A stretch of 64,000 bases of DNA, from assembly GCF_016907955.1 (NCBI RefSeq), contig NZ_JAFBCX010000002.1, positions 124,001-188,000 on the forward strand, in the 5' to 3' direction. The stretch is from Lentzea nigeriaca (GTDB lineage Bacteria; Actinomycetota; Actinomycetes; Mycobacteriales; Pseudonocardiaceae). The position numbers and the translations under genes were made by a program. Of the stretch, positions 17,924 to 26,406 are shown one piece after another (positions within the stretch are counted from its first letter, which is position 1; every line of letters starts with the position of its first letter). The notes beneath the pieces were generated by a model, which saw nothing but the letters and a program-made list of their open reading frames with translations, was not told the DNA's origin and searched no databases.

Positions 17924-18040
17924 GTCAACTCCTTCCGCTCGGACGGGCTCCTGTACCGATCGTATCCGGGTACGACCGGGCCTACAGGGGGCGATTAGGA
18001 ACCTGGTTTGGACGCGTGCTAGTGTTCTCCACGTCTCCAG

Positions 18041-18123
18041 GGGCAAGTGGCGGAATGGCAGACGCGCACGGTTCAGGTCCGTGTGTCCGAAAGGACGTGG
18101 GGGTTCAACTCCCCCCTTGCCCA
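18041..18123 (+). tRNA. tRNA-Leu (CAG)
   Basis: The acceptor arms gggcaag and cttgccc pair perfectly. The anticodon arm cacgg-ttCAGgt-ccgtg has anticodon CAG at 18074-18076. A long variable arm (tgtccgaaaggacg) marks a class II tRNA, and the T arm is gggggttcaactccccc. It sits beside fhaA as in related genomes. CCA is not encoded. Confidence 0.97.
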
Positions 18124-18137
18124 TCGAAAGACAGATG

Positions 18138-18170
18138 GAACCCCTCTCGCGGATTACGCGAGAGGGGTTC
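18138..18170 (+). terminator. 14-bp hairpin terminator of tRNA-Leu
   Basis: The arms gaacccctctcgcg (18138-18151) and cgcgagaggggttc (18157-18170) have a 5-nt loop and are followed by tttcgtt. Confidence 0.85.
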
Positions 18171-18239
18171 TTTCGTTGATCGGCAGTATCGGATTCCTTG
18201 ATCCAACAGGTGATGTCTGTCACTCGTTCGGGGGTCGGC

Positions 18240-19025
18240 ATGTGGGCGATAGCGGCGGCGGACTTCGGCGCGGAACTCGAACTCGTCGAGCTTCCCGAGC
18301 CGGAACCGGGCCCGAACGAGGTGAAGGTGCGCTTGTTCGCGGCGAGCGTGAACCCGTTCGACCGCAAAGTCGTCGACGGCATGCTCCGCGGTTCCGCGGA
18401 ACATCGGTTCCCGTTGGTTCCCGGAACTGACGGGGCGGGTGAGGTTGTTGGTTCCGGAGAGAGGATTTTCGGAACGTTCTTCCACCGTCCGGTCGGCATC
18501 GGTACATACGCCGAGTACGTCACAGTTCCGGCCGGGAACGTGTTGGCTCCGTTGCCGGAAGACCTCGATCCCGCCGTTGCCGCCGCATTGCCGACCGCCG
18601 GTATGACCGCCTTGCAGTTGGTCGAGTCGCTCGGTTCCGCGGAATCCGTGCTCATCATCGGGCCGAACGGCGGCGTCGGCTCGTTCGCCGTGCAGATCGC
18701 TCGTGCGGCCGGCAAGCGGGTGATCCCGATCGGCCGTGGCGACTCCCTCGTCGAGGCCGACGCCCTGATCGACCTCGTCAGCGCCGACCGCTCGTCCTTC
18801 GAGGCGAACGCGCGCTACGCGCCGTTGGCCTTCAACACCAACTACGTCTCCAGCGATCCGGCCCAGAACTTCGGCATGAAGGGGTCGCGGGAAACGCTCG
18901 TGCGCCTCGCGTCGATGGTCCAGGCAGGAGACCTCAGCGTGCCGATCAGCCGACGTGTGCCACTGCGCGAGGCAACTGACGTTTTCGCAGGTCACGGGCC
19001 CGGCAAGACCGTGATCATCATGTAG
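18240..19025 (+). CDS. Zinc-independent medium-chain dehydrogenase (quinone oxidoreductase-like)
   Basis: About 261 residues from ATG 18240, which matches the usual family N-terminus (VKVR...[10 protein letters not shown]); an upstream ATG at 18198 is possible. The GroES-like domain has [10 protein letters not shown] and the Rossmann loop is [15 protein letters not shown]. The zinc ligands of alcohol dehydrogenases are absent. It is shorter than the usual ~310-320 residues: part of the second half of the nucleotide domain, after GRGDSL, appears to be missing, so cofactor binding may be altered. It stands alone downstream of tRNA-Leu. Confidence 0.8.
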   Translation: MWAIAAADFGAELELVELPEPEPGPNEVKVRLFAASVNPFDRKVVDGMLRGSAEHRFPLVPGTDGAGEVVGSGERIFGTFFHRPVGIGTYAEYVTVPAGNVLAPLPEDLDPAVAAALPTAGMTALQLVESLGSAESVLIIGPNGGVGSFAVQIARAAGKRVIPIGRGDSLVEADALIDLVSADRSSFEANARYAPLAFNTNYVSSDPAQNFGMKGSRETLVRLASMVQAGDLSVPISRRVPLREATDVFAGHGPGKTVIIM

Positions 19026-19340
19026 GTGGTCGTTCTGGCGCGGTGAACGGTCGACGGGCGGTGACCGGCGTCGCCGACCGGTTTTTCGCCCCCACGCGTA
19101 GTGCACCCACTCTGAGCAGCACTTTTGGTGCGTCCAACCGGATTAACGTCACCCAGACGGCAGCATCGTAGGACCGAACTCCCCGCGCTGCTCTTCGACC
19201 GGTCACCGACCGGTCGGCGCCGTCGATCGCAGGGGGTGCGGCGACCTGGGGGCGGGCCGCGCGCTTCCTGGTACGCCTTATCCAGAGCACGAGTCGAAAC
19301 GCGGCGGATCGCCCGCCGCGGGTGGCGAGGAGGCACTGGC
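19026..19340. other. Intergenic region with paired palindromes
   Basis: A 315-bp gap without a convincing gene; open frames here lack coding character. It contains two copies of the perfect 8-bp palindrome gaccggtc (19197-19204 and 19208-19215) spaced one helical turn apart, upstream of the gene at 19341. Nothing else stands out. Confidence 0.5.
19197..19215. promoter_or_regulatory. Candidate operator: gaccggtc repeated at 11-bp spacing
   Basis: Two identical 8-bp palindromes have starts 11 bp apart, placing them on the same DNA face, about 125 bp before the GTG at 19341. No adjacent regulator gene is evident. Confidence 0.3.
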
Positions 19341-19958
19341 GTGAGCAGCACCCCAGCAAGGATCGCGGCACCCGGCAGCGCACAGGGACTGTCGACCACC
19401 GCGCTCCCGGTTCCGGAACTGCCCGCGTCCGTCGAGGAGCTGGCAGCCGCTGCGGCGATCCGCCTCGGCTGGCACGGCGTGGTTCTGCCCGAGATGGTCC
19501 TGATGGGCCGCAAGGTCGTCGTCGTGGCTGAGCTCCTGGCCGACGCCCACGCCGAGCGCGTGTGCGTGGGTGCGGGCCCCGAGGCCGACAAGACCACCGT
19601 TTCCACGTGGGTGTGGCCGGAGATGGAAGGCCGCGTCCCGCCGGCCGCCGTCCGCATCGTCGGCGTGCTGGCCGTCGCCCGCCACTGGCGCACCGCGCTC
19701 GCGTCCGCCGTCCCCTTCGCCCGCTACGGCAACGCCGCTGTCGTTCTCCCGGAGTCGGTCGCGTTCTCGCACGACTACCTGTCGAACTGCCTGCCGCGCG
19801 TCCGCCGCTACGGCGTCTCGGTCCTGCTGGCCGACGACGAGAAGGACCTCTCGGTCGACGTCACGGGCCGCCAGGAGAACGTGCCGGCCGAGGACACCGC
19901 CATCACCCGCTGGGTCAACGAGCTGGTCTACGAGCAGGTGCTCGCCACCGCTTCCTGA
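19341..19958 (+). CDS. Conserved hypothetical protein (205 residues)
   Basis: GTG start at 19341 with a gaggagg ribosome site. The soluble protein has a compact alpha/beta composition. Notable segments are RLGWHGVVLPEMVLMGRKVVVVAEL, STWVWPEMEGRVPPAAVRIVGV, ARYGNAAVVLPE and RRYGVSVLLADDE; the first of these suggests a restriction-nuclease-like or DNA-binding fold, but no family or catalytic motif was recognised. No signal peptide or membrane helix. It is followed 15 nt later by the NAD(P)-binding protein on the same strand, so the two may be co-transcribed. Confidence 0.75.
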   Translation: MSSTPARIAAPGSAQGLSTTALPVPELPASVEELAAAAAIRLGWHGVVLPEMVLMGRKVVVVAELLADAHAERVCVGAGPEADKTTVSTWVWPEMEGRVPPAAVRIVGVLAVARHWRTALASAVPFARYGNAAVVLPESVAFSHDYLSNCLPRVRRYGVSVLLADDEKDLSVDVTGRQENVPAEDTAITRWVNELVYEQVLATAS

Positions 19959-19973
19959 TCTACGGTCGGGGCC

Positions 19974-20630
19974 ATGCGAGTAGTCATAGCCGGCGGACAC
20001 GGGCAGATCGCGCTGCTTCTGGAGCAGCAGCTGGCCACCCGTGGAGACGCGGCCACCGCACTGGTCCGCAACCCCGATCACTTCACCGACGTGCAGGAAG
20101 CCGGAGCCGTTCCGGTGTTGTGCGACCTGGAGTCCGCCGACGTGGACTCGGTCGCCGCGTATTTGAACGGTGCTGATGCCGCGGTTTTCGCCGCTGGTGC
20201 CGGGCCAGGCTCTGGGGCCGCCCGCAAGGACACCGTCGACTTCGGAGCCGCCGCCCTGTTCGCCTCGGCTGCCGTCGAGGCGGGGGTGCGGCGGTTCGTC
20301 CAGGTGTCGACCGTCGGGATCGAGTCCGCCGACTCTCCTTCTGTGGACCCGGAGTTCGCTGTCTACCTGAAGGCCAAGAAGTTGGCCGAAGAAGACCTTC
20401 GGGGGCGGGATCTCGATTGGACGATCTTGCGGCCGGGGCCGTTGGTGAACGATCCGCCCACTGGCCTGGTGACGCTGGCGGCGCCTCGGTTGCCACGGGC
20501 GTCGGTCACTCGGGCGGATGTCGCCGCCGTGCTGGCGGAGTTGCTCAACGCTCCGCAGACGATCGGCAAGACGCTGGAGCTGACGAACGGCGATACGCCG
20601 ATCGCCGACGCCGTTCGCGCCGTTCTCTGA
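19974..20630 (+). CDS. NAD(P)H-binding atypical short-chain dehydrogenase
   Basis: A 218-residue Rossmann protein. The nucleotide loop is GGHGQIALLLEQQL. VCDLES-type adenine-specificity, VQVSTVGIES and YLKAKKLAEEDL (Tyr-X-X-X-Lys-like) follow. The ending LDWTILRPGPL is typical of NmrA/YwnB-like NAD(P)-binding proteins, which act as redox sensors or epimerase-like enzymes. ATG start. Likely in one transcript with the preceding hypothetical gene. It ends in the dispersed 53-bp element, whose outer stem may act as terminator. Confidence 0.85.
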   Translation: MRVVIAGGHGQIALLLEQQLATRGDAATALVRNPDHFTDVQEAGAVPVLCDLESADVDSVAAYLNGADAAVFAAGAGPGSGAARKDTVDFGAAALFASAAVEAGVRRFVQVSTVGIESADSPSVDPEFAVYLKAKKLAEEDLRGRDLDWTILRPGPLVNDPPTGLVTLAAPRLPRASVTRADVAAVLAELLNAPQTIGKTLELTNGDTPIADAVRAVL

Positions 20631-20631
20631 G

Positions 20632-20684
20632 AGTACGCGGGGAGCTTTCGTACTCTCCTGCAGTACGCGGGGGCCCCGCGTGCG
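20632..20684 (+). repeat. Dispersed 53-bp intergenic element, copy A
   Basis: Shares its first 29 nt exactly and last 13 nt exactly with copy B (27202-27254, opposite strand). It contains an internal stem, gagtacg...cgtactc, and a 3' stem, cgcgggggccccgcg. It lies between the convergent genes ending at 20630 and 20686. Confidence 0.75.
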
Positions 20685-20685
20685 C

Positions 20686-21978
20686 TCAGCCGAGCACGCG
20701 GTCCAGGTAGGCGTTCGTGAAGGTGCGGTCGGGGTCGACCTCGTCCCGCACCCGCAGGAAGTCGTCGAAGTGCGGGTACAGCGGGCGGAGCTCGGTCGCC
20801 GTCAGGTCGTGCATCTTGCCCCAGTGCGGACGTCCGCCCACCGACGCGGCGATGCTCGCGTACGCGTCGAAGAAGGCCTTGTACTGCATGCCGAGTGCTT
20901 GGTGCATCGAGATGTACGCGGTGTCGCGGCCGGACGCGGTGGACAGCCAGATGTCGTCGGCCTGCGCGACTCGGACCTCGCACGGCACGATCAGCGCGTC
21001 CCGGTCGCCCAGCTTGCCGGCGACGGCGCGGAGTTCGGCGATGACGTCCATCAGCGTCTCGCGCGGGAGGGAGAACTCGGTCTCCACGAACCGGACTCTT
21101 CGCGGCGTCACGAAGACGTTGTGCGAGTAGTCCGAATAGGACCGTTCGGAGATCAGCGAGCCGCAGAGCTCGTTCAGGCGGCGGGTGTAGCGCGGGAATG
21201 TCTTGGCCACCTTGCACACCGCGCCGAACGCGGCGTTCTCCATGACCTCGTACTCCCAGAGCTGGCGTGCGCGGGAGAGCGGCTTCGCCGGTTCGGGGAT
21301 TCTGTTGTTGCGCTTGAGGATCACGCGGTCGGAGTGCGTGAACCAGTGGAACTCCACGTGGTCCTCGACCGCGCACAGGTCGTCGAACTGCTCCAGCACG
21401 GCGTCGAGCCGGCCGGGGGCCTCGGAAGCCTGCAGCACGAACGACGGCACGCACTGCAGGGTGATCGTGCTGATGATGCCGAGCGCGCCGAGGCCGACGC
21501 GGGCCGCGTTGAAGAGGTCGGAGCGTTCGGAGCGGGAGCACGTGACGACGGATCCGTCGGCCAGCACCAGTTCCAGTTCGGCGATGGCGGTGGCCAGCAC
21601 GCCCAGCTTGGCGCCGGTGCCGTGGGTGGAGGTGGAGACGGCACCCGCGACGGTCTGGGCGTCGATGTCGCCGAGGTTCGGCATGGCGAGGCCGAGGCGG
21701 TGCAGGTCGGTGTTCAGCACGTGCAGAGGCGTGCCGGAGCGGACGGTCACCAGGCCGGACTCCGTGTCCGCGCGCACGATTCCCGTCCACCGGTCGAGGT
21801 CGAGTGCCACCTCGGGCGCGACCGCGATGTCGTTGAACGAGTGACCGCTGCCCCGCGCGCGGACACGGCCGCCGGACACGACCGCCGCCGCGATCTCGTC
21901 CGTGCTCGCCGGGTGGACGACGCGCGCAGGCGTGCACGAAGCCGTTCTAGCCCAGTTCGTCCACACGCGGACCTCCAC
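20686..21978 (-). CDS. FAD-linked sugar-lactone oxidase (D-arabinono-1,4-lactone oxidase family)
   Basis: A 430-residue VAO-type flavoprotein. The FAD domain (about 10-180) has RARGSGHSFND, with a His of the type that binds FAD covalently in this family, then MPNLGDIDAQTVAGAVSTSTHGTG. The C-terminal ALO domain ends with GGRPHWGKMHDL and FDDFLRVRDEVDPDRTF. Length and motifs match M. tuberculosis L-gulono-lactone dehydrogenase-type proteins, which oxidise an aldonolactone to an ascorbate-like product. Divergent from the alanine-racemase-like gene. Confidence 0.92.
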   Translation of the reverse strand: MEVRVWTNWARTASCTPARVVHPASTDEIAAAVVSGGRVRARGSGHSFNDIAVAPEVALDLDRWTGIVRADTESGLVTVRSGTPLHVLNTDLHRLGLAMPNLGDIDAQTVAGAVSTSTHGTGAKLGVLATAIAELELVLADGSVVTCSRSERSDLFNAARVGLGALGIISTITLQCVPSFVLQASEAPGRLDAVLEQFDDLCAVEDHVEFHWFTHSDRVILKRNNRIPEPAKPLSRARQLWEYEVMENAAFGAVCKVAKTFPRYTRRLNELCGSLISERSYSDYSHNVFVTPRRVRFVETEFSLPRETLMDVIAELRAVAGKLGDRDALIVPCEVRVAQADDIWLSTASGRDTAYISMHQALGMQYKAFFDAYASIAASVGGRPHWGKMHDLTATELRPLYPHFDDFLRVRDEVDPDRTFTNAYLDRVLG

Positions 21979-22006
21979 GAGAGAGTGTGACCTGCGAGTA
22001 ACGTAA

Positions 22007-22021
22007 GTGAAAGCCCTTCAC
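22007..22021. promoter_or_regulatory. Candidate operator GTGAA-N5-TTCAC
   Basis: A perfect inverted repeat in the 74-bp divergent promoter region, followed by a further TTCAC at 22032. Placed to control one or both divergent genes. Confidence 0.35.
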
Positions 22022-22052
22022 GTTTCAAGGGTTCACGACGTACCGTCAGTGC

Positions 22053-23234
22053 ATGCGCAAAACACGACTCGACGCCGCGACGAAGGATCTGGATCCTCCG
22101 TTCGCGATCGTCGACCTGGACGCCTTCGACCACAACGCGGCGGACCTCGCCCGCCGCGCTGCCGGTCACCCGATCCGGGTCGCGAGCAAGTCGATCCGTG
22201 TGCGCGACCTGGTGAGCCGGGCACTCGAACGGCCCGGCTACTCCGGGATCATGTGCTACTCGCTGGCCGAGGCGCTGTGGTTGTCGGAGCAGAACGTCAG
22301 CGAAGACCTCCTGGTGGCCTACCCGACCGCCGACCGCGCAGCGCTGCAGAAGCTCGCCGCCAACGAAACGGCACGTCAGCGCGTCACCATCATGGTCGAC
22401 TCGGTCGAGCAACTCGACTTCGTGGACGCCGCGATCGGCCCGCACTCCGACATCCGCGTGTGCCTCGAACTGGACGTCTCGTGGCGCCCGCTGCCCGGCG
22501 TCCACATCGGGCCGCGCCGTTCGCCGATCCACACGCCGCAGCAGGCCCGCGCACTGGCCGCCAAGATCACCCGACGACAGGGCTTCAAGCTCGTCGGCGT
22601 CATGGCGTACGAGGGTCAGATCGCCGGCCTCGGCGACAACCCACCGGGACAGCCGTTGCGCGCCATCGGAATCCGCCTCATCCAGTCCAAGTCCGGCCCC
22701 GAACTGGTGGCCCGCCGCACCGCCGCGATCTCCGCCATCCGCGAGGTGGCCGACCTGGAGTTCGTCAACGGCGGCGGCACCGGCAGCCTGGAGCTGACCG
22801 GCTCCGACCCGTCCGTCACGGAGCTCGCCGCAGGCTCCGGTCTCTTCGGCCCGACCCTCTTCGACGCCTACCAGTCGTTCAAGCCGGTGCCCGCGGCGCT
22901 CTTCGCGTTGTCGGTGGTCCGCAAGCCGAACAAGCGCACGGCCACACTCTTCGCCGGCGGCTACATCGCGTCCGGCACGCCGACGCCCGACCGGCAGCCG
23001 TCGCCGTACCTGCCGGAGGGGCTGAAGACGCTCGGCCTCGAAGGCGCGGGCGAGGTGCAGACGCCGGTCACCGGGAAGGCCGCCGAGCAGTTGAAGATCG
23101 GTGACCGGGTCTGGATGCGGCACGCCAAGGCGGGTGAGCTGTTCGAGCGGTTCGACGAGGTGCACCTGGTGCGTGGTGACCGGATCGAGCGGACCGTGCC
23201 GACGTACCGCGGTGAGCGCCGGAACTTCGGTTAG
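22053..23234 (+). CDS. Alanine-racemase-fold PLP enzyme (D-threonine aldolase/racemase-like)
   Basis: A 393-residue type III PLP-fold protein. The N-terminal barrel has FAIVDLDAFDHNA and RVASKSIRV; Lys46 is the predicted PLP lysine. ELDVSWRPLPGVHIG, GVMAYEGQIAG and FVNGGGTGSLE follow. The C-terminal beta domain has GYIASGTPTPDRQPSPYLP and VWMRHAKAGELFERFDEVHLV, as in D-threonine aldolase-like proteins. The substrate is uncertain. Divergent from the lactone oxidase; the two may form one pathway. Its 3' end overlaps the TetR gene by four bases. Confidence 0.87.
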   Translation: MRKTRLDAATKDLDPPFAIVDLDAFDHNAADLARRAAGHPIRVASKSIRVRDLVSRALERPGYSGIMCYSLAEALWLSEQNVSEDLLVAYPTADRAALQKLAANETARQRVTIMVDSVEQLDFVDAAIGPHSDIRVCLELDVSWRPLPGVHIGPRRSPIHTPQQARALAAKITRRQGFKLVGVMAYEGQIAGLGDNPPGQPLRAIGIRLIQSKSGPELVARRTAAISAIREVADLEFVNGGGTGSLELTGSDPSVTELAAGSGLFGPTLFDAYQSFKPVPAALFALSVVRKPNKRTATLFAGGYIASGTPTPDRQPSPYLPEGLKTLGLEGAGEVQTPVTGKAAEQLKIGDRVWMRHAKAGELFERFDEVHLVRGDRIERTVPTYRGERRNFG

Positions 23235-23875
23235 GCGGGCAGGCGCGACGACAGGTAGCCCCTGACCAGCGCCTTCGCCTCCACCAGGATCGCCTGGTCG
23301 CCGGTGGAGCTGTTCCGGAACGCCATCTTCAGCACGGCGTCCGCTGCCTCGACCGCGATCGCGATCGGCAGCTGGACCTCGCTCATCGGGATCCCGAAGT
23401 TGCCGGAGATCAGCTCGGAGATCTTGTCGGAGATGACGGCGTTGTTGTCGCGGCGGTCGTCGAGCAGTCGCATGTCCACGACGTCGCCGAAGTGCAGCTT
23501 CCCGAACGCGGGGATCTCGCGGTGCATCGTCACGTAGACGTCGAACACCGTGTCCACGGCGTCCCACCAGTGCTCGAGGGTCGCCTTCTCGAGCCGTTCG
23601 GTGATGCCCTGGGAGAACCTGTCGACGTTGCGCAGTGTCAGTGCCTGGACGACGGCTCTCTTGTCCGGGAAGAACTGGTACAGCGAGCCGACCGCGACAC
23701 CCGCTCTCTCCGCGATCAACGTCGTGGTGACGCCGTCGTAGCCCACCTCGTCGATGAGGGTCGCGCAGGCCTCGAGCATTCGCTCTACTCGTTTGGCGCT
23801 GCGCTGCTGGACGGGCTGGCGGCGAAGCGGGGTGGTGCTCGTCACGGCGACTCCCAGTAGTTCGGGTACTTCCAT
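23231..23875 (-). CDS. TetR-family transcriptional regulator
   Basis: A 214-residue protein, or 204 from the GTG at 23845. The N-terminal HTH (about 27-75) has RMLEACATLIDEVGYDGVTTTLIAERAGVAVGSLYQFFPDK in overlapping pieces, the canonical TetR signature. The C-terminal ligand domain is typical in length. It is divergent from the GH1-MFS-SDR operon, its most likely target, and convergent with the PLP enzyme. Confidence 0.92.
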   Translation of the reverse strand: MEVPELLGVAVTSTTPLRRQPVQQRSAKRVERMLEACATLIDEVGYDGVTTTLIAERAGVAVGSLYQFFPDKRAVVQALTLRNVDRFSQGITERLEKATLEHWWDAVDTVFDVYVTMHREIPAFGKLHFGDVVDMRLLDDRRDNNAVISDKISELISGNFGIPMSEVQLPIAIAVEAADAVLKMAFRNSSTGDQAILVEAKALVRGYLSSRLPA

Positions 23876-23957
23876 CTTGCCTGTTGTACGGCTCTTTCAC
23901 TTCCCTGAACCTGTCAACACGCCTACGATCCGAACAAGTTTCACATTTGGAGGATCG

Positions 23958-25205
23958 ATGAGCGACTTCCTCTGGGGAGTGTCGACGTCCGCGTTCCAGA
24001 TCGAGGGCGCGTTCAACGAGGGCGGTCGGGGCCCTTCCGTGTGGGACGAGTTCACTCCGGTGCACGAGAACCACAACGCCAGCGTTGCCTGCGATCATTA
24101 CCACCGCTGGCGTGAAGACGTTGCGCTCATGACACAGCTCGGTGTGAACGCGTACCGGTTCTCCATCGCGTGGCCGCGCATCCAGCCGACGGGCAAGGGA
24201 CCTGCCAACGCCGAGGGACTCGACTTCTACGACCGCCTGGTCGACGCTCTCGTCGACGTCGGCATCGCGCCGGTCGTCACGCTCTACCACTGGGACACCC
24301 CGCTTCCGCTCGAAGCCGAGGGCGGGTGGCTCACCAGGGACATCGCGGACCGGTTCGCCGACTACACGGCGCTGGTCGCCGATCGTCTCGCCGACCGGGT
24401 GAAGCTGTGGATCCCGATCAACGAGCCCGCGATGGTGACCTTGCAGGGCTACGCGATCGGTGAGCACGCGCCGGGCAAGACGTTGCTCTTCGACGCGCTG
24501 CCGACCGCCCACCACCTGAACCTCGCTCACGGCCGTGCGGTCGAAGTGCTCCGCTCGTTCAACGCCCAAGCCGTTGGCTCCGCCAACAACCACACGCCCG
24601 CCTGGCCTGCTGGTCCGAACGACGCAGCAGCTGCCGAGGCGTACAGCGAAATCCACAACTGGCTGTACGCGGACCCACTTCTGTCGGGCCGATATCCGGA
24701 CGCAGTCGCCGATCTCCTGCCGATCGTCGACGGAGATCTGCAGGTCATCCACCAGCCGCTCGACTTCTACGGGGTGAACTACTACAACCCGACGCGGCTG
24801 AAGTCGCCGTCGGAGGGCAACCCGCTGCCGTTCGAGCTCGTGGAGATCGACGAGTACCCGCGCACCGGCTTCGGCTGGCCCGTCGTGCCGTCCGGGCTGA
24901 CGGAGATCATCACCCAGCTTCGCGAACGGCATCCGAACCTGCCGCCGGTGTACGTCACCGAGAGCGGGTGCAGCTTCCCGCACGAGATCGAGGACACCGC
25001 GCGGATCTCCTACCTCGACGGACACCTCAAGGCGGCGCTGGCGGCTGACGTGTCCGGCTACTTCGTGTGGTCCCTGCTCGACAACTTCGAGTGGGAGGCC
25101 GGATATTCGCAGCGGTTCGGGTTGGTTCACGTCGACTACGAGACGCAGCGACGCACGCCGCGCGACTCGTTCCACTGGTACAGAAGGGTGATCAGTGGTG
25201 AGTGA
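23958..25205 (+). CDS. GH1 beta-glucosidase / beta-glycosidase
   Basis: ATG at 23958 with tttggagg ahead, giving 415 residues of a GH1 TIM barrel without signal peptide. The N-terminal signature is FLWGVSTSAFQIEGA. The acid/base Glu156 is in NEP, and the nucleophile Glu335 is in YVTESG. YFVWSLLDNFEWEAGYSQRFG forms the aglycone wall. It hydrolyses beta-linked disaccharides or glycosides in the cytoplasm. The stop overlaps the MFS gene start by about ten bases, so import and hydrolysis are probably coupled. Confidence 0.95.
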   Translation: MSDFLWGVSTSAFQIEGAFNEGGRGPSVWDEFTPVHENHNASVACDHYHRWREDVALMTQLGVNAYRFSIAWPRIQPTGKGPANAEGLDFYDRLVDALVDVGIAPVVTLYHWDTPLPLEAEGGWLTRDIADRFADYTALVADRLADRVKLWIPINEPAMVTLQGYAIGEHAPGKTLLFDALPTAHHLNLAHGRAVEVLRSFNAQAVGSANNHTPAWPAGPNDAAAAEAYSEIHNWLYADPLLSGRYPDAVADLLPIVDGDLQVIHQPLDFYGVNYYNPTRLKSPSEGNPLPFELVEIDEYPRTGFGWPVVPSGLTEIITQLRERHPNLPPVYVTESGCSFPHEIEDTARISYLDGHLKAALAADVSGYFVWSLLDNFEWEAGYSQRFGLVHVDYETQRRTPRDSFHWYRRVISGE

Positions 25206-26406
25206 GGCACTTGCGGAGCCGGTGGTCCGCGTCCGGCGAGGGTGGATGGCGTGGCTGTTCCTCGCGAACCTGGGGCTGTGGCTGGCCGTCTACGCGCCGA
25301 TCCAGGTACTGCTGCCGCAACAGGCCGAGCTGCTGAACAAGGCGAACAAGGAGCTCGTATTCGGCATCGTCACCGGTTTCGGCGGTGTGGTCTCACTGTT
25401 CGTGGTGCCGTTGATCGGTTTCCTGTCCGACCGCACGACCTCACGGTTCGGTCGTCGTCATCCCTGGACGTTGGGTGGCGCGATCCTCGGTGCGCTTGGC
25501 CTCGGCGTTCTCGCCAACGCGCCGTCGGTGGTCGTGATGACCGTCGGCTGGTGCCTGGTGCAGGCCGGCATCGGTGGGATGCTCGCCGCGTTGACCTCGG
25601 CCGTGCCGGATCGGGTGCCGGTCGAGCAACGGGCGCAGGTCGGCGGGTTGATCGGCATCAGCCAGATGCTCGGCACCGTGCTGGGCGCGGTCGTGGTGAC
25701 ACTGCTGGTCAGCGGGCTGTCGGCCGGATATCTGGCGTGCGCGGCCATCGTGCTCGCAGGTGCGATCTTCTTCGTGTTGAGGACGCCCGACACGCAGCTG
25801 ATCGTGAAGCCGGTCCGGCCGACGTTCTGGATCTCACCCCGCGAGCACCCGGACTTCGCGTGGGCCTGGCTGGGGCATTTGATGATCAACCTCGGCAACG
25901 CGTTCGGGACGCTGTACCTCCTCTACTTCCTCGGCGACGTGGTGCACCACCCGTCGCCAGAGGACGGCCTGCTCGTGCTCATGGCGCTCTACGGGGTGGC
26001 ACTCGCCGCAGGAGCGGTGCTGTTCGGCGCACGGAGTGATCGCTCCGGGCGCCGTAAGCCGTATGTTTACGGCGCCGCGGCTGTGATGGCGCTGGCGGCG
26101 TTCATCCTGGTCATCTGGCCGACCTGGATCGCCGTCCTGATCGCCGCTCCGTTGCTCGGCGTCGGCTTCGGCATCTACTGGGCCGTCGCGATCGCGCTGC
26201 TGACCCAGGTGCTGCCCGCGGCCTCCGACCGGGCCAAGGATCTGGGCGTGCTCAACGTGGCCAACGCGTTGCCGCAGGTCATCGCCCCCTTGCTGACTGC
26301 CCTGATCTTGGCCAACCTTGGTGGCTACCGCGGTCTGTTCGCGGCGTCGGCGCTGGCGACGGCGCTGGCGGCGGGGTTCATGAGTCGAGTGCGATCGGTG
26401 GTCTGA
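25195..26406 (+). CDS. MFS transporter
   Basis: A 403-residue protein with 12 predicted membrane helices. The MFS loop motif is GFLSDRTTSRFGRRHPW, between helices 2 and 3, with a second-half equivalent GARSDRSGRRKPYVY. The GTG start (25195 or 25198) lies inside the end of the GH1 gene. It most likely imports the glycoside processed by GH1; the direction of transport is inferred from context. Confidence 0.9.
   Translation: MVSEALAEPVVRVRRGWMAWLFLANLGLWLAVYAPIQVLLPQQAELLNKANKELVFGIVTGFGGVVSLFVVPLIGFLSDRTTSRFGRRHPWTLGGAILGALGLGVLANAPSVVVMTVGWCLVQAGIGGMLAALTSAVPDRVPVEQRAQVGGLIGISQMLGTVLGAVVVTLLVSGLSAGYLACAAIVLAGAIFFVLRTPDTQLIVKPVRPTFWISPREHPDFAWAWLGHLMINLGNAFGTLYLLYFLGDVVHHPSPEDGLLVLMALYGVALAAGAVLFGARSDRSGRRKPYVYGAAAVMALAAFILVIWPTWIAVLIAAPLLGVGFGIYWAVAIALLTQVLPAASDRAKDLGVLNVANALPQVIAPLLTALILANLGGYRGLFAASALATALAAGFMSRVRSVV

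Noticed and set aside
16700-18715. Extended FhaA of 671 residues
   Set aside because: The extension would run through tRNA-Leu and antisense to the dehydrogenase. The GTG at 17923 has a good ribosome site and gives the family length.
21747-25175. A 1142-codon open frame on the minus strand
   Set aside because: It runs antisense through the PLP enzyme, TetR and GH1 genes, and its translation is Arg/Val/Asp-rich shadow sequence of GC-rich codons.
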